A stretch of DNA of 32,360 nt, taken from positions 1-32,360 of the forward strand of contig JACVCB010000034.1 in assembly GCA_016742255.1 (NCBI GenBank). The letters are read 5' to 3'. This DNA comes from Leptospira sp. (GTDB lineage Bacteria > Spirochaetota > Leptospiria > Leptospirales > Leptospiraceae). The notes under the pieces are model-generated. The model did no database searches and was not told where the DNA came from. It saw only the letters and a list, made by a program, of their open reading frames with translations. Shown piece after piece: positions 8,887 through 16,576 of the stretch; position 1 is the stretch's first letter; each line of letters begins with the position of its first letter. Position numbers and translations under genes: made by a program.

Positions 8887-9333
8887 ATTGGGTTTATATC
8901 TTCGAAACTCTTCTTTTTATCAATTGGTTGTGCAAGTTTACTTCCACCAGAGCGAAGGGTGTATCCCAAAAATCCCGTTTCCCTTCCGAAGGGTATGGAC
9001 ATCCATGATTGGATGGATACAAAAAAGAAACAATTTCCGAATCAATTACTAGTCCACACCCCGTATGGAGTTGTTTATAAAATGATGTTCTTTCGAAAAC
9101 AGAAAACCTTTCTCGGATCCTACATCTCTTGTAGTGCCTATATCAGACAAATTGACGGTAAGTTCATTGAGCTAATCGAAATGGCATCCATTATCAACTA
9201 CTCCGATTATACCAAATCCGTTGGCAGATACAATAAAGGGGGAGACTTGGGTCCTATGAGTGAAAATGAAAGAACGGAGATTCTACTTCCCTGTATCGAA
9301 GAATTTTTGGAACCACCAGGGAATCAGCAATGA
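8887..9333 (+). CDS. Small lipoprotein with a disrupted or non-canonical start
   Basis: The open frame encodes a convincing lipoprotein signal, SSKLFFLSIGC (Cys codon at 8929), then a roughly 134-residue mature domain of unknown family (segments DIHDWMDTKKKQFP, VYKMMFFRKQKTFLGSYISC). However, no ATG, GTG or TTG precedes the lipobox within the frame: it is blocked by TAG at 8884-8886. The first canonical starts, GTG 8959 and ATG 8995, lie after the lipobox and would give a soluble protein. An in-frame ATG at 8803 with a strong SD (AGAGGA) lies upstream of the TAG, suggesting a nonsense mutation in an originally longer leader. An ATT start at 8887 is another option. The coding region beyond the Cys looks intact. 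Confidence 0.5.
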   Translation: MGFISSKLFFLSIGCASLLPPERRVYPKNPVSLPKGMDIHDWMDTKKKQFPNQLLVHTPYGVVYKMMFFRKQKTFLGSYISCSAYIRQIDGKFIELIEMASIINYSDYTKSVGRYNKGGDLGPMSENERTEILLPCIEEFLEPPGNQQ

Positions 9334-9351
9334 TTTGCCAAAAGAATCAAT

Positions 9352-11112
9352 TTATAATCCAACCATAACCTTTTCTTCGTTATTCCCTGTATAACGAATG
9401 AGTCCAAGGGTTAAGTCATCTTGGATGGCACGTATTCCACCAGAAAGTTGAATAACGGATTGGAATACTTCATCACGAATTGTAAGCAATGGTTTACTTC
9501 TCAGGTCTGTCACTAGCCGGAGAAGTTTATCTTCACCAAACATTTGCAATGTGGATGGTTCTCTTGCTTCTGTGAGTCCATCTGTTAACATCACAATCAA
9601 ATCACCTCTTTCTAGCTGAAATTTTTCTTCTTCCGCAAGGATGTCAAATATAGGTGTGATGATCCTTCCCATTGGTTTTAAACTAACAAGGGCTCCCGAT
9701 TTTCGGATGATAAAAAGAGGAAAATGACCAGCTCGGGCAAAGGTCAAAACACCTGTGTCTGTATGCAAATGAAGTAAACTTGCTGTGACAAAATGTTCAC
9801 GTAAATTTGGTATGATTTGGTTTCGGATGGATTCCAGATTTTCTTTTAAGTCACTTGGATCTTCCTTCCATTTTTCAAGTGATGTTTTTACGAGTGCACT
9901 GAGTAGTGCAGCAGGGATTCCATGACCGGATACATCACAAATAAAAACACCTAATTCCTGTTTATCTGGTCTCCAGACGATGTCATACAAATCACCTCCC
10001 ACTTTCATCATGGGAATGTTTTTGAATTCGATTTCGACTCCATTTGGTAAAATTTCTTTTTGAGGGAACAGAGACTCTTGGATCCGTTTTGCCATATCCA
10101 ATTGTTTTTCAATTTCAATTCTTTGTTCTTCAATGACAGCAGTCCGTTCCAATACCTTAAGTTCCAATTCTTCATTGGCTTTTTCTTTCAGTTCATTTAA
10201 TACTTGTAAGGATTTTAATGAAGTTTCTTGGGCACGTTCCCTTTCTCTTGTAGCTGTCACAAGAAAGTATGCAATCCCACTGATACAAAATAAAAATGCA
10301 TCTAGAAAAATCAGTGAATCATTGATGGAAAGCCCACTGGCATCTCTCCTTGCGAATACACCTTTCCCTTCTATGGTAAGTGTGACAGCTATATAAGAAA
10401 GAACGACGGTTGAAAGTGTAGCACCAAATTGGCGAAATCGAATGCTTGTTACAATCACAAATGGTATCGGTACAAACAAAAGGGGCCATTCATCACTGAA
10501 AGCAATAGAACCCGAGATATAAACAATGATGAGCCATACAAAAAGTTCTAATTGTTTGGAAAGGTCTAAGTTTAATTTTGATTTGGGATAAAACCAAACA
10601 TAGAGTAATGGGGCAACAATGAGAAAACCCAACATCTCACCAGAAAACCAAGTGAAAAATACATTGAAGTACAATTCAGAAGATAAAAAATCCCAATACC
10701 ATAAACTAGTAACACCCATCACTGCACTAAGAAAGGATCCAGGAAAAGTTCCAATGCTTAGGAAATAAATTAAATCTTTTGTGGAATAAAGTGGATCTGT
10801 TTTTTCCGTTACTCGTTTGATGATACGGTAATTGACATAACTACTGAGTGTGTTCCCAATTCCTATAATAAACGCCGTTTGGAAATGAGGGTTATTATAG
10901 AAGTTAGCAAGAGTCGCTCCTAAGTAAATTCCAGGTAAAGCAGCAGGGCCTAAAAGTAGAAGGGAAGAGAGTCCAACACCTTCAGGTGGCCAAACAGGAG
11001 AAACTTGGCTATTGAGAAAGGCAATATTAAATCCAATTTGTGCGGAAATGAAATATCCAATCAGGATGATGGGTGTCCAAAGCAGAATTCTTGTCGTGTG
11101 GACCGTTTTCAT
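9352..11112 (-). CDS. MASE1 membrane sensor with SpoIIE-type PP2C phosphatase domain
   Basis: Integral membrane signalling protein, 586 residues from the ATG at 11112. About eight hydrophobic helices (residues 5-290) form a MASE1 sensory domain (SPVWPPEGVGL and LGATLANF are typical). A coiled coil of about 60 residues follows (ERERAQETS…ELELKVLERTAVIEEQ), then a SpoIIE/PP2C serine phosphatase: GGDLYD with D374/D377, CDVSGHG with D393, LTDGLTEA, and QDDLTLGL. Such proteins usually dephosphorylate anti-anti-sigma factors, switching a partner pathway; no such partner is in the window. The start is placed at 11112 because its ATGA overlaps the ABC-F stop. A further ATG at 11133 is preceded by GGAGG too closely. 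No GAF or PAS domain is present. Confidence 0.85.
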   Translation of the reverse strand: MKTVHTTRILLWTPIILIGYFISAQIGFNIAFLNSQVSPVWPPEGVGLSSLLLLGPAALPGIYLGATLANFYNNPHFQTAFIIGIGNTLSSYVNYRIIKRVTEKTDPLYSTKDLIYFLSIGTFPGSFLSAVMGVTSLWYWDFLSSELYFNVFFTWFSGEMLGFLIVAPLLYVWFYPKSKLNLDLSKQLELFVWLIIVYISGSIAFSDEWPLLFVPIPFVIVTSIRFRQFGATLSTVVLSYIAVTLTIEGKGVFARRDASGLSINDSLIFLDAFLFCISGIAYFLVTATRERERAQETSLKSLQVLNELKEKANEELELKVLERTAVIEEQRIEIEKQLDMAKRIQESLFPQKEILPNGVEIEFKNIPMMKVGGDLYDIVWRPDKQELGVFICDVSGHGIPAALLSALVKTSLEKWKEDPSDLKENLESIRNQIIPNLREHFVTASLLHLHTDTGVLTFARAGHFPLFIIRKSGALVSLKPMGRIITPIFDILAEEEKFQLERGDLIVMLTDGLTEAREPSTLQMFGEDKLLRLVTDLRSKPLLTIRDEVFQSVIQLSGGIRAIQDDLTLGLIRYTGNNEEKVMVGL

Positions 11113-12989
11113 TCGGTATGAAACTTTTCCCATTCCTCCATTTTGTAAAGAATTTCCCCTTCGATTGTTTGGATTTCTTTGGTTATTTTACTCAATTCCA
11201 TATGATCATTTGCGAATGTACTCAAATTTGATTCCAATTTGTTTTTTTTCTCTTCTAAGGATGCGATTTCTTTCTCTAAGGTTTGAATTTTCTTTTGGTC
11301 TTGCTTTGACTTTTTTGGTTTTTCTTCAGTGGCAACCGCTTTCTTTGGTATCGTATTTTCTTTAGAAGAACTTGGTTCGTTTTCAATCTCTAAAGAATCT
11401 TCTTCTAAAAAGGAGGAGAAGGTTCCGATGTAATGGTCTAGTTTACCTTCTTTGCGAAAGATGAGTAAACTTTCCGCTGTACGATCTAGAAAGTAACGAT
11501 CATGGGAAACAATGACAACTGTTCCTGGAAATTCATCCAAAAAAGATTCCAAAACAGAAAGTGTTTGGATATCGAGATCATTGGTTGGTTCATCTAAGAT
11601 GAGGAAGTTTGGACCCGTCATCAAAATTTGAACAAGAAAAAGCCGACGTCTTTCACCTCCAGATAGTTTGGCGATCGGAGTGTATTGTAACTTCCCATCA
11701 AAGAGAAATCGTTCTAACATTTTTGCTGCTGAAATTTTTTCCCCGGATTCTGTTTCGATCATCTCCCCGGCAACATCTTTGATATATTCCAATACATTTC
11801 GTTCTAACGGAAGTTCAGAACTTGTTTGGTCAAAATAACCAACTTTTGTATTGAGGCCTGGTTTTAAGTATCCACTATCGGGTGTCAGTCGGCCAGCGAT
11901 AAGATTGAGAAGGGTAGATTTACCGATTCCATTTGGTCCAATGATACCAAGTCTTTCTTTTGCTTTGAAAGTATAAGTAAAATCATTGATTAATACTTTT
12001 TCGCCAATGGATTTTTTTAGATTATGGATCTCTAATATAGTTTTCCCTTGGCGTTTGGCTGCGACACTCAGTTCCAAATCCTTTTGGATCTCTCGTTTTT
12101 CTCTGCCTTGTAATTCGTTTGCTCGGTCAATCCTTGCTTTTTGTTTGGTGGTGCGGGCTTTTGGTTGGCGTTTTAGCCACTTCACTTCTTGTTTTAAAAA
12201 CTGTTTAATTTTATCTTCTTGTTTTTGAAGGGTTTCTTCTCGTTCCACTTTTCTTTCTAAGTAAATCGAATAATTCCCTTCATACAGAAAATAGTTTCCA
12301 CGATCGAGTTCCAAAATTTTGTTCACAATTCGATCTAAAAAATAACGGTCGTGGGTGATGAGTAAGATGGCTTTGTCTAAATTCGCAAGGTAATCTTCTA
12401 ACCATAAGATGGATTTAACATCCAAATGGTTTGTTGGTTCATCTAAAATGAGTAAATTACTTTCATCAATGAGTGCCTTAGCAAGTTCTACTTTTTTGAG
12501 CATCCCACCTGACAACTCAGACTTCTTGCGCTCTAGCTTTTCAACACCTAATTCTCGTAATATGGATTTGATTTGTTGTTCGTAATCCCAAGCTGATAAT
12601 CTGTCCATTTCTTGGGAAACATTTGTAAATTCATCATCCAGTCCTTCTTCCCCTTCACCCATACGTTCACAAATGTCTTCATACTTACGAATGGTTTTTA
12701 CGAGTTTGTTTTCTCCTTTGTAGATATGGTCGAGGATTGTTTCATTGGAATCAAATACGGGGTTTTGGTCTAATATCGAAATTTTAAGATTATTGTTTTT
12801 GATGATCTGGCCTGAATCCGTTTCTTCCTTTCCTAAAATGGCGCGGAGTAGGGTGGACTTACCGGATCCATTGATTCCGACTATGGCAAGTTTTTCGCCT
12901 TCGCTAATGGAGAAGTCTAGGTTTGAAAAAAGTTTTTTTTCGCCGATGGTTTTGGAAAGTTTAGATACAGAAACTAGCACAATGTCCAT
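11109..12989 (-). CDS. ABC-F ATPase, Uup-like
   Basis: A soluble protein of 626 residues with two ABC domains and no membrane segments, the layout of ABC-F proteins, which act on the ribosome. Domain 1: Walker A GINGSGKST (about residue 39), signature LSGGM, Walker B LLILDEPTNHLD. Linker (P-site tRNA interaction motif) with the Lys/Arg-rich QEVKWLKRQPKARTTKQKAR. Domain 2: GPNGIGKST, LSGGERRR, FLILDEPTNDLD. The C-terminal 90 residues form a charged coiled coil (KKIQTLEKEIASLEEKKNKL), which favours the Uup branch over EttA. The upstream TTG at 13001 adds four residues; ATG 12989 is preferred, though no SD is visible. It is translationally coupled to the MASE1-SpoIIE gene by ATGA. Confidence 0.9.
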   Translation of the reverse strand: MDIVLVSVSKLSKTIGEKKLFSNLDFSISEGEKLAIVGINGSGKSTLLRAILGKEETDSGQIIKNNNLKISILDQNPVFDSNETILDHIYKGENKLVKTIRKYEDICERMGEGEEGLDDEFTNVSQEMDRLSAWDYEQQIKSILRELGVEKLERKKSELSGGMLKKVELAKALIDESNLLILDEPTNHLDVKSILWLEDYLANLDKAILLITHDRYFLDRIVNKILELDRGNYFLYEGNYSIYLERKVEREETLQKQEDKIKQFLKQEVKWLKRQPKARTTKQKARIDRANELQGREKREIQKDLELSVAAKRQGKTILEIHNLKKSIGEKVLINDFTYTFKAKERLGIIGPNGIGKSTLLNLIAGRLTPDSGYLKPGLNTKVGYFDQTSSELPLERNVLEYIKDVAGEMIETESGEKISAAKMLERFLFDGKLQYTPIAKLSGGERRRLFLVQILMTGPNFLILDEPTNDLDIQTLSVLESFLDEFPGTVVIVSHDRYFLDRTAESLLIFRKEGKLDHYIGTFSSFLEEDSLEIENEPSSSKENTIPKKAVATEEKPKKSKQDQKKIQTLEKEIASLEEKKNKLESNLSTFANDHMELSKITKEIQTIEGEILYKMEEWEKFHTE

Positions 12990-13132
12990 GAGATGGAACA
13001 AGGGTCAATCGGACAATCGTATTCAAGATTTTGTTATGAATGTACATCTGATTTATCAACTTTGCACTGGATTTTAAGTTTTTATGTTTTTTCGCATACT
13101 CTTCCTTTCAGATAATTTCCTTATTGGATGAT

Positions 13133-13999
13133 ATGTTATCAAACGGACAAGAGGAATTATACAACTCGATTCTCAGTCGCCAATCCATCCCAGAATCTGT
13201 GGTGGGTGGCAAACAAGTCGCAAGCCGGTTTTTAGAAGAATTGTTTTCGATTCTTTTTTCAGGATATCATTCCGAGCGTAACTTTACTTCCAAAGATCAG
13301 ATTTCAGACCAATTAGAACTCTTTCGAATTCGATGGAAAAATTTACTAGAACCTTACTCCGTTTATGCGGAAAAAGAACTTGGTCGTATCGTTGCTTTGG
13401 ATGATATTTTGCATAACTTCATCGCCAAACTTCCAGGCCTATACCAATGGATGTGGGAAGATGCCGAAGCGGCATTTTTAGGAGATCCAGCTGCTGAAAG
13501 TATCCATGAAGTGATACTCGCTTATTCGGGATTTTACGCTGGAGCCGTCCACCGGGTTGCCAATTATTTTTTTAAATCTTCCATGCCTATATTTCCAAAA
13601 CTTTTATCTGGTGTTGCACACGAAGCCACAGGGATCGACATCCATCCTGGGGCTGAAATTGGACGAGCATTTTTTATGGATCATGGAACAGGAATTGTCA
13701 TCGGTGAAACAACACAAATTGCAGACAATGTGAAGATTTACCAAGGTGTGACTCTAGGTGCCTTATCGGTAAACAAATCTTTGGCGAAACAAAAACGACA
13801 CCCAACGATTGAAGAAGGAGTTGTGATTTATGCGGGGGCCACCATCCTCGGTGGCGAAACTGTTATAGGCAAACAATCCATCATTGGAGGAAATGCGTGG
13901 ATCACCCAAAGCATCCCTCCTTATTCGGTTGTGTATCAAAAATCAGAAGTGCGAGTCAGAAGTTCTAATGAAATCCATGGATTGGATTTTACCATTTGA
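13133..13999 (+). CDS. Serine O-acetyltransferase (EpsC/CysE-like) of the encapsulin locus
   Basis: Transfers acetyl from acetyl-CoA to serine, giving O-acetylserine for cysteine synthesis. 288 residues: an alpha-helical N-terminal part (1-155, with DPAAESIHEVILAYSGFYA), then a left-handed beta-helix of hexapeptide repeats (about 163-268) including IHPGAEIG, the catalytic MDHGTGIVIGE with H184, RHPTIEEGVVIYAGATILGG, and a short tail. The long helical domain resembles EpsC-type enzymes found beside family 2A encapsulins. ATG 13133 (GGAT upstream) is preferred to the TTG at 13124. The gene converges on the cysteine desulfurase with only 7 bp between their stop codons, and is divergent from the ABC-F gene. 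It supplies the precursor of the desulfurase substrate. Confidence 0.88.
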   Translation: MLSNGQEELYNSILSRQSIPESVVGGKQVASRFLEELFSILFSGYHSERNFTSKDQISDQLELFRIRWKNLLEPYSVYAEKELGRIVALDDILHNFIAKLPGLYQWMWEDAEAAFLGDPAAESIHEVILAYSGFYAGAVHRVANYFFKSSMPIFPKLLSGVAHEATGIDIHPGAEIGRAFFMDHGTGIVIGETTQIADNVKIYQGVTLGALSVNKSLAKQKRHPTIEEGVVIYAGATILGGETVIGKQSIIGGNAWITQSIPPYSVVYQKSEVRVRSSNEIHGLDFTI

Positions 14000-14006
14000 A
14001 CTAGAA

Positions 14007-15506
14007 CTAAATCCCTATCCGATTCTGATTTCCTAGTTGGTACAACACACGGATGAGTGCATCAATGTCTTCACAAGAATTGTAAAACGCAAGGGAAGGT
14101 CTCACAGTTGATTCCAATCCAAATCTTCTTAAAATCGGTTGGGCACAGTGGTGTCCTGCTCGTACGGCGATTCCTTCTTCGGCTAGTTTTTTCCCAATCG
14201 TTTCTGTTTTGAATCCATCAATGACAAAGGATAACACACCTGCTTTGTCTCTGGCTGTACCAACCAAACTTAGGCCCGGAACCTTTAACAATTCTTTGGT
14301 GCCGTATTCCAACAAATCATGTTCGAAAGCTGAGATTTGTTTCATTCCAAACTGATTCAGGTATTCGATTGCGGCTCCAAGTCCAACTGCGTCAGCAATG
14401 TTGCCTGTTCCAGCTTCAAAACGAAACGGAGCTTCTTGGAAGGTGGTATGATCAAAGTTGACATCTTTTATCATATTACCCCCACCTTGCCAAGGAGGCA
14501 AACTATCGAGAATGGATTTTTTTCCATACACCACACCAATACCTGTCGGAGCAAAAAGTTTGTGACCGCTAAACACAAAGAAGTCGCAATCGATCTCTTT
14601 TACATTCACTGGCATATGTGATACAGACTGAGCCCCGTCCACAATCACAAGGGCTCCCACTTTATGAGCTGACCTTGTCATCTCTTCCACCGGAACCACA
14701 GTTCCAAGTGCATTGGACACTTGAGTGATAGAAACGATTTTTGTTTTGGAGTTTAACAGACGTTCATATTCACTGAGAATGATTTGTCCCGAATCATCTA
14801 CGGGTGCCACTCGTAACTTTGCGCCTTTTTTAGCACAGACCATTTGCCAGGGAACAATGTTTGCGTGGTGTTCCAAATGTGTGATGAGAATTTCGTCACC
14901 AGCTTGGATGTGTTTGTCGGAGATTATATTAGAAAGAAGATTGATTCCTTCCGTTGTTCCTCTCACAAAAACAATTTCTTCTACACTTCCCGCTCCAATA
15001 AACCCTTGGATAAGTGATCTTGCTTTTTCATAAGCATCGGTGGATCTTGCAGCTAGAGTATGGGCCGCACGATGTATATTCGAATTCTCATGGAGATAAA
15101 AATGTGACAATCTTTCTATCACCGAAGTTGGCTTCTGTGTGGTGGCTGCATTATCGAGCCAAATCAAAGGTTTCCCATTCACTGTTTCCGTCAAAATAGG
15201 AAAATCTCTCCTTGCGGAGGCAAGATTTCCACCACCTGACTGCGGTATGTTGATACTGGGGAATGACAAAAAATCAGAATAGGAAAAACCTGTGTCCGTT
15301 AATTTCAAGTCTTCTAAATAAGGTAATGACTCTTTTGGTAAATTTTGCAAAGCTAAATCATTTGATGGAAAACCCGCAGTGGAAATGTTACTTCCACCAA
15401 ACGATTGCAAAACGCCGAACATTTCTTTCGCCATCTTTTCCAGTGTTTTTTCATCTGGGAATGAGTCCGGCTTTAGATTTAAAAAACTCGGATCATTTGT
15501 ATTCAT
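14007..15506 (-). CDS. SufS-like cysteine desulfurase, encapsulin cargo with N-terminal extension
   Basis: PLP enzyme that removes sulfur from cysteine to give alanine and a persulfide. 499 residues. The catalytic domain begins at about residue 99 (ARRDFPIL) and holds YLDNAAT-like WLDNAATTQKP, the LEHHANIVPW stacking His, the PLP lysine K316 (FSGHKLFAPTG) and the sulfur-accepting cysteine C454 (RAGHHCAQP). The N-terminal 98 residues are not part of the SufS fold: they are Ser/Pro/Gly-rich with a short amphipathic helix (DEKTLEKMAKEMFGVLQ) and end in QSGGGN. This matches the disordered cargo-loading domain of family 2A desulfurases. ATG 15506 has GGGAA about 7 nt upstream and overlaps the shell gene by 14 nt; an ATG at 15548 would add 14 unlikely residues. 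No SufU or SufE is nearby. Confidence 0.92.
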   Translation of the reverse strand: MNTNDPSFLNLKPDSFPDEKTLEKMAKEMFGVLQSFGGSNISTAGFPSNDLALQNLPKESLPYLEDLKLTDTGFSYSDFLSFPSINIPQSGGGNLASARRDFPILTETVNGKPLIWLDNAATTQKPTSVIERLSHFYLHENSNIHRAAHTLAARSTDAYEKARSLIQGFIGAGSVEEIVFVRGTTEGINLLSNIISDKHIQAGDEILITHLEHHANIVPWQMVCAKKGAKLRVAPVDDSGQIILSEYERLLNSKTKIVSITQVSNALGTVVPVEEMTRSAHKVGALVIVDGAQSVSHMPVNVKEIDCDFFVFSGHKLFAPTGIGVVYGKKSILDSLPPWQGGGNMIKDVNFDHTTFQEAPFRFEAGTGNIADAVGLGAAIEYLNQFGMKQISAFEHDLLEYGTKELLKVPGLSLVGTARDKAGVLSFVIDGFKTETIGKKLAEEGIAVRAGHHCAQPILRRFGLESTVRPSLAFYNSCEDIDALIRVLYQLGNQNRIGI

Positions 15507-16428
15507 AATAATTTCCCACATCAACATTTTCGAGTGCAGAAATTGCATCGTCAGTGAGTATGGCTGCTGAGCAGTAGAGAGAAATCAAATAAGATCCTAT
15601 TGCGGAACGGTTGATCCCCATAAAACGAACCGAAAGTCCTGGAGTTTGTTCCCCTGGTAGGTTGGATTGGTACAATCCTACAACCCCTTGTTTTTTTTCA
15701 CCAACTCTTAGCAGTAAGATACTAGAAGTTCCTGTCGCTGATTTTGGATTGGTTTCGCCATTCACCAGAAGTTTATCTGTAGGAATCAGTGGTAGTCCTC
15801 TCCAAGTTAAAAACTGTGCCCCAAACAATGTTACTGTAGCTGGTGGAACACCTCTTCTTGTACATTCACGTCCAAACGCAGCAATGGCAAGTGGATGAGC
15901 TAAAAAGAAAGATGGTTCTTTCCAAACTTTAGTGATGAGGTCATCTAAATCATCAGGTGTAGGAGGTCCTTTTCTTGTACTAATTCTTTGATGAGCTGAA
16001 ACATTTTTTAATAATCCATAATCTTCATTATTGATCAGTTCGAGTTCTTGTTTTTCTTTTACACTTTCAATCGCCAAACGAAGTTGTTCATTGATTTGTT
16101 CGTGTGGGGAACTGTATAAATCGGAAACTCTGGTTTGTACATCAAGGATTGTGGATATTAAACTAAGAGTGTATTCTCGAGGTTTTTCTTCGTAGTTAAC
16201 AAAGGTTTCTGGAAGTTCTTGTTCTCCTTTTTGCCCACACAATACATCCACTTGCGTATTGGATTTAACACGGTTTACTCGGAGAACCCCTGCCTCTAAA
16301 GGTTTCCAATCAAGTAACCTAACTAGAAAACGTGGAGTGATGGCACCATACTGTGCATTTGTTTTTACCGTATTCGCCAGTTGGCGTGCGGCTAAATCTC
16401 CCAAAGCGTGTTGGGTTTGTTCTGCCAT
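15493..16428 (-). CDS. Family 2A encapsulin shell protein (SrpI-like)
   Basis: Shell protein of a protein nanocompartment with the HK97 phage capsid fold. 311 residues, the length of family 2A shells. The N-terminus (MAEQTQHALGDLAARQLAN, then TPRFLVRLLDWKPLEAGVLRVN) is the family's conserved N-arm and E-loop start; other features are VNYEEKPREYTLSLIS, the long helix DVQTRVSDLYSSPHEQIN, FGRECTRRGVPP and FLTWRGLPLIPTDKL. There is no cyclic-nucleotide-binding insertion, which separates it from family 2B. Known relatives assemble into 60-subunit shells about 24 nm wide that enclose cysteine desulfurase. The ATG at 16428 has an AAGAGGT SD (16434-16440) and begins exactly at the conserved MAEQ; an upstream in-frame ATG at 16455 lacks this support. 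First gene of a two-gene operon with its cargo. Confidence 0.93.
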   Translation of the reverse strand: MAEQTQHALGDLAARQLANTVKTNAQYGAITPRFLVRLLDWKPLEAGVLRVNRVKSNTQVDVLCGQKGEQELPETFVNYEEKPREYTLSLISTILDVQTRVSDLYSSPHEQINEQLRLAIESVKEKQELELINNEDYGLLKNVSAHQRISTRKGPPTPDDLDDLITKVWKEPSFFLAHPLAIAAFGRECTRRGVPPATVTLFGAQFLTWRGLPLIPTDKLLVNGETNPKSATGTSSILLLRVGEKKQGVVGLYQSNLPGEQTPGLSVRFMGINRSAIGSYLISLYCSAAILTDDAISALENVDVGNYYEYK

Positions 16429-16433
16429 AATTG

Positions 16434-16440
16434 ACCTCTT
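16434..16440 (-). promoter_or_regulatory. Strong ribosome binding site of the encapsulin gene
   Basis: AAGAGGT five bases before the ATG at 16428. It decides between that start and the longer frame from 16455. Confidence 0.7.
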
Positions 16441-16547
16441 GAATTGAATCATCAAAGGCTATTAAAAAGTTGGAGTTTGAAAATGAATAATGAAGGTAAT
16501 TTCGAAAATTAAGCTCTGAAGTGTTCTAGATTTTGATTAAAATGTAT

Positions 16548-16576
16548 ACTATACTCTACAAATCGTTTTATTTCAA
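16548..16576 (-). promoter_or_regulatory. Sigma-70-like promoter for the encapsulin-desulfurase operon
   Basis: On the minus strand TTGAAA (16571-16576) is followed after 17 bases by TATAGT (16548-16553), each 5/6 to consensus. The -35 box lies inside the last codons of the histidine kinase gene and no terminator separates them, so read-through from the kinase is also possible. Transcription would begin near 16541 and leave a leader of about 110 nt, AT-rich and without an obvious hairpin. Confidence 0.5.

Noticed and set aside
15507..15548. 14-residue N-terminal extension of the desulfurase from ATG 15548
   Set aside because: It lies inside the shell gene and lacks an SD; ATG 15506 has GGGAA at the right distance.
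15493..16428. Phage capsid gene (prophage remnant)
   Set aside because: HK97-like, but no portal, terminase, protease or tail genes are nearby; the adjacent desulfurase and the MAEQTQHALGD start identify an encapsulin.
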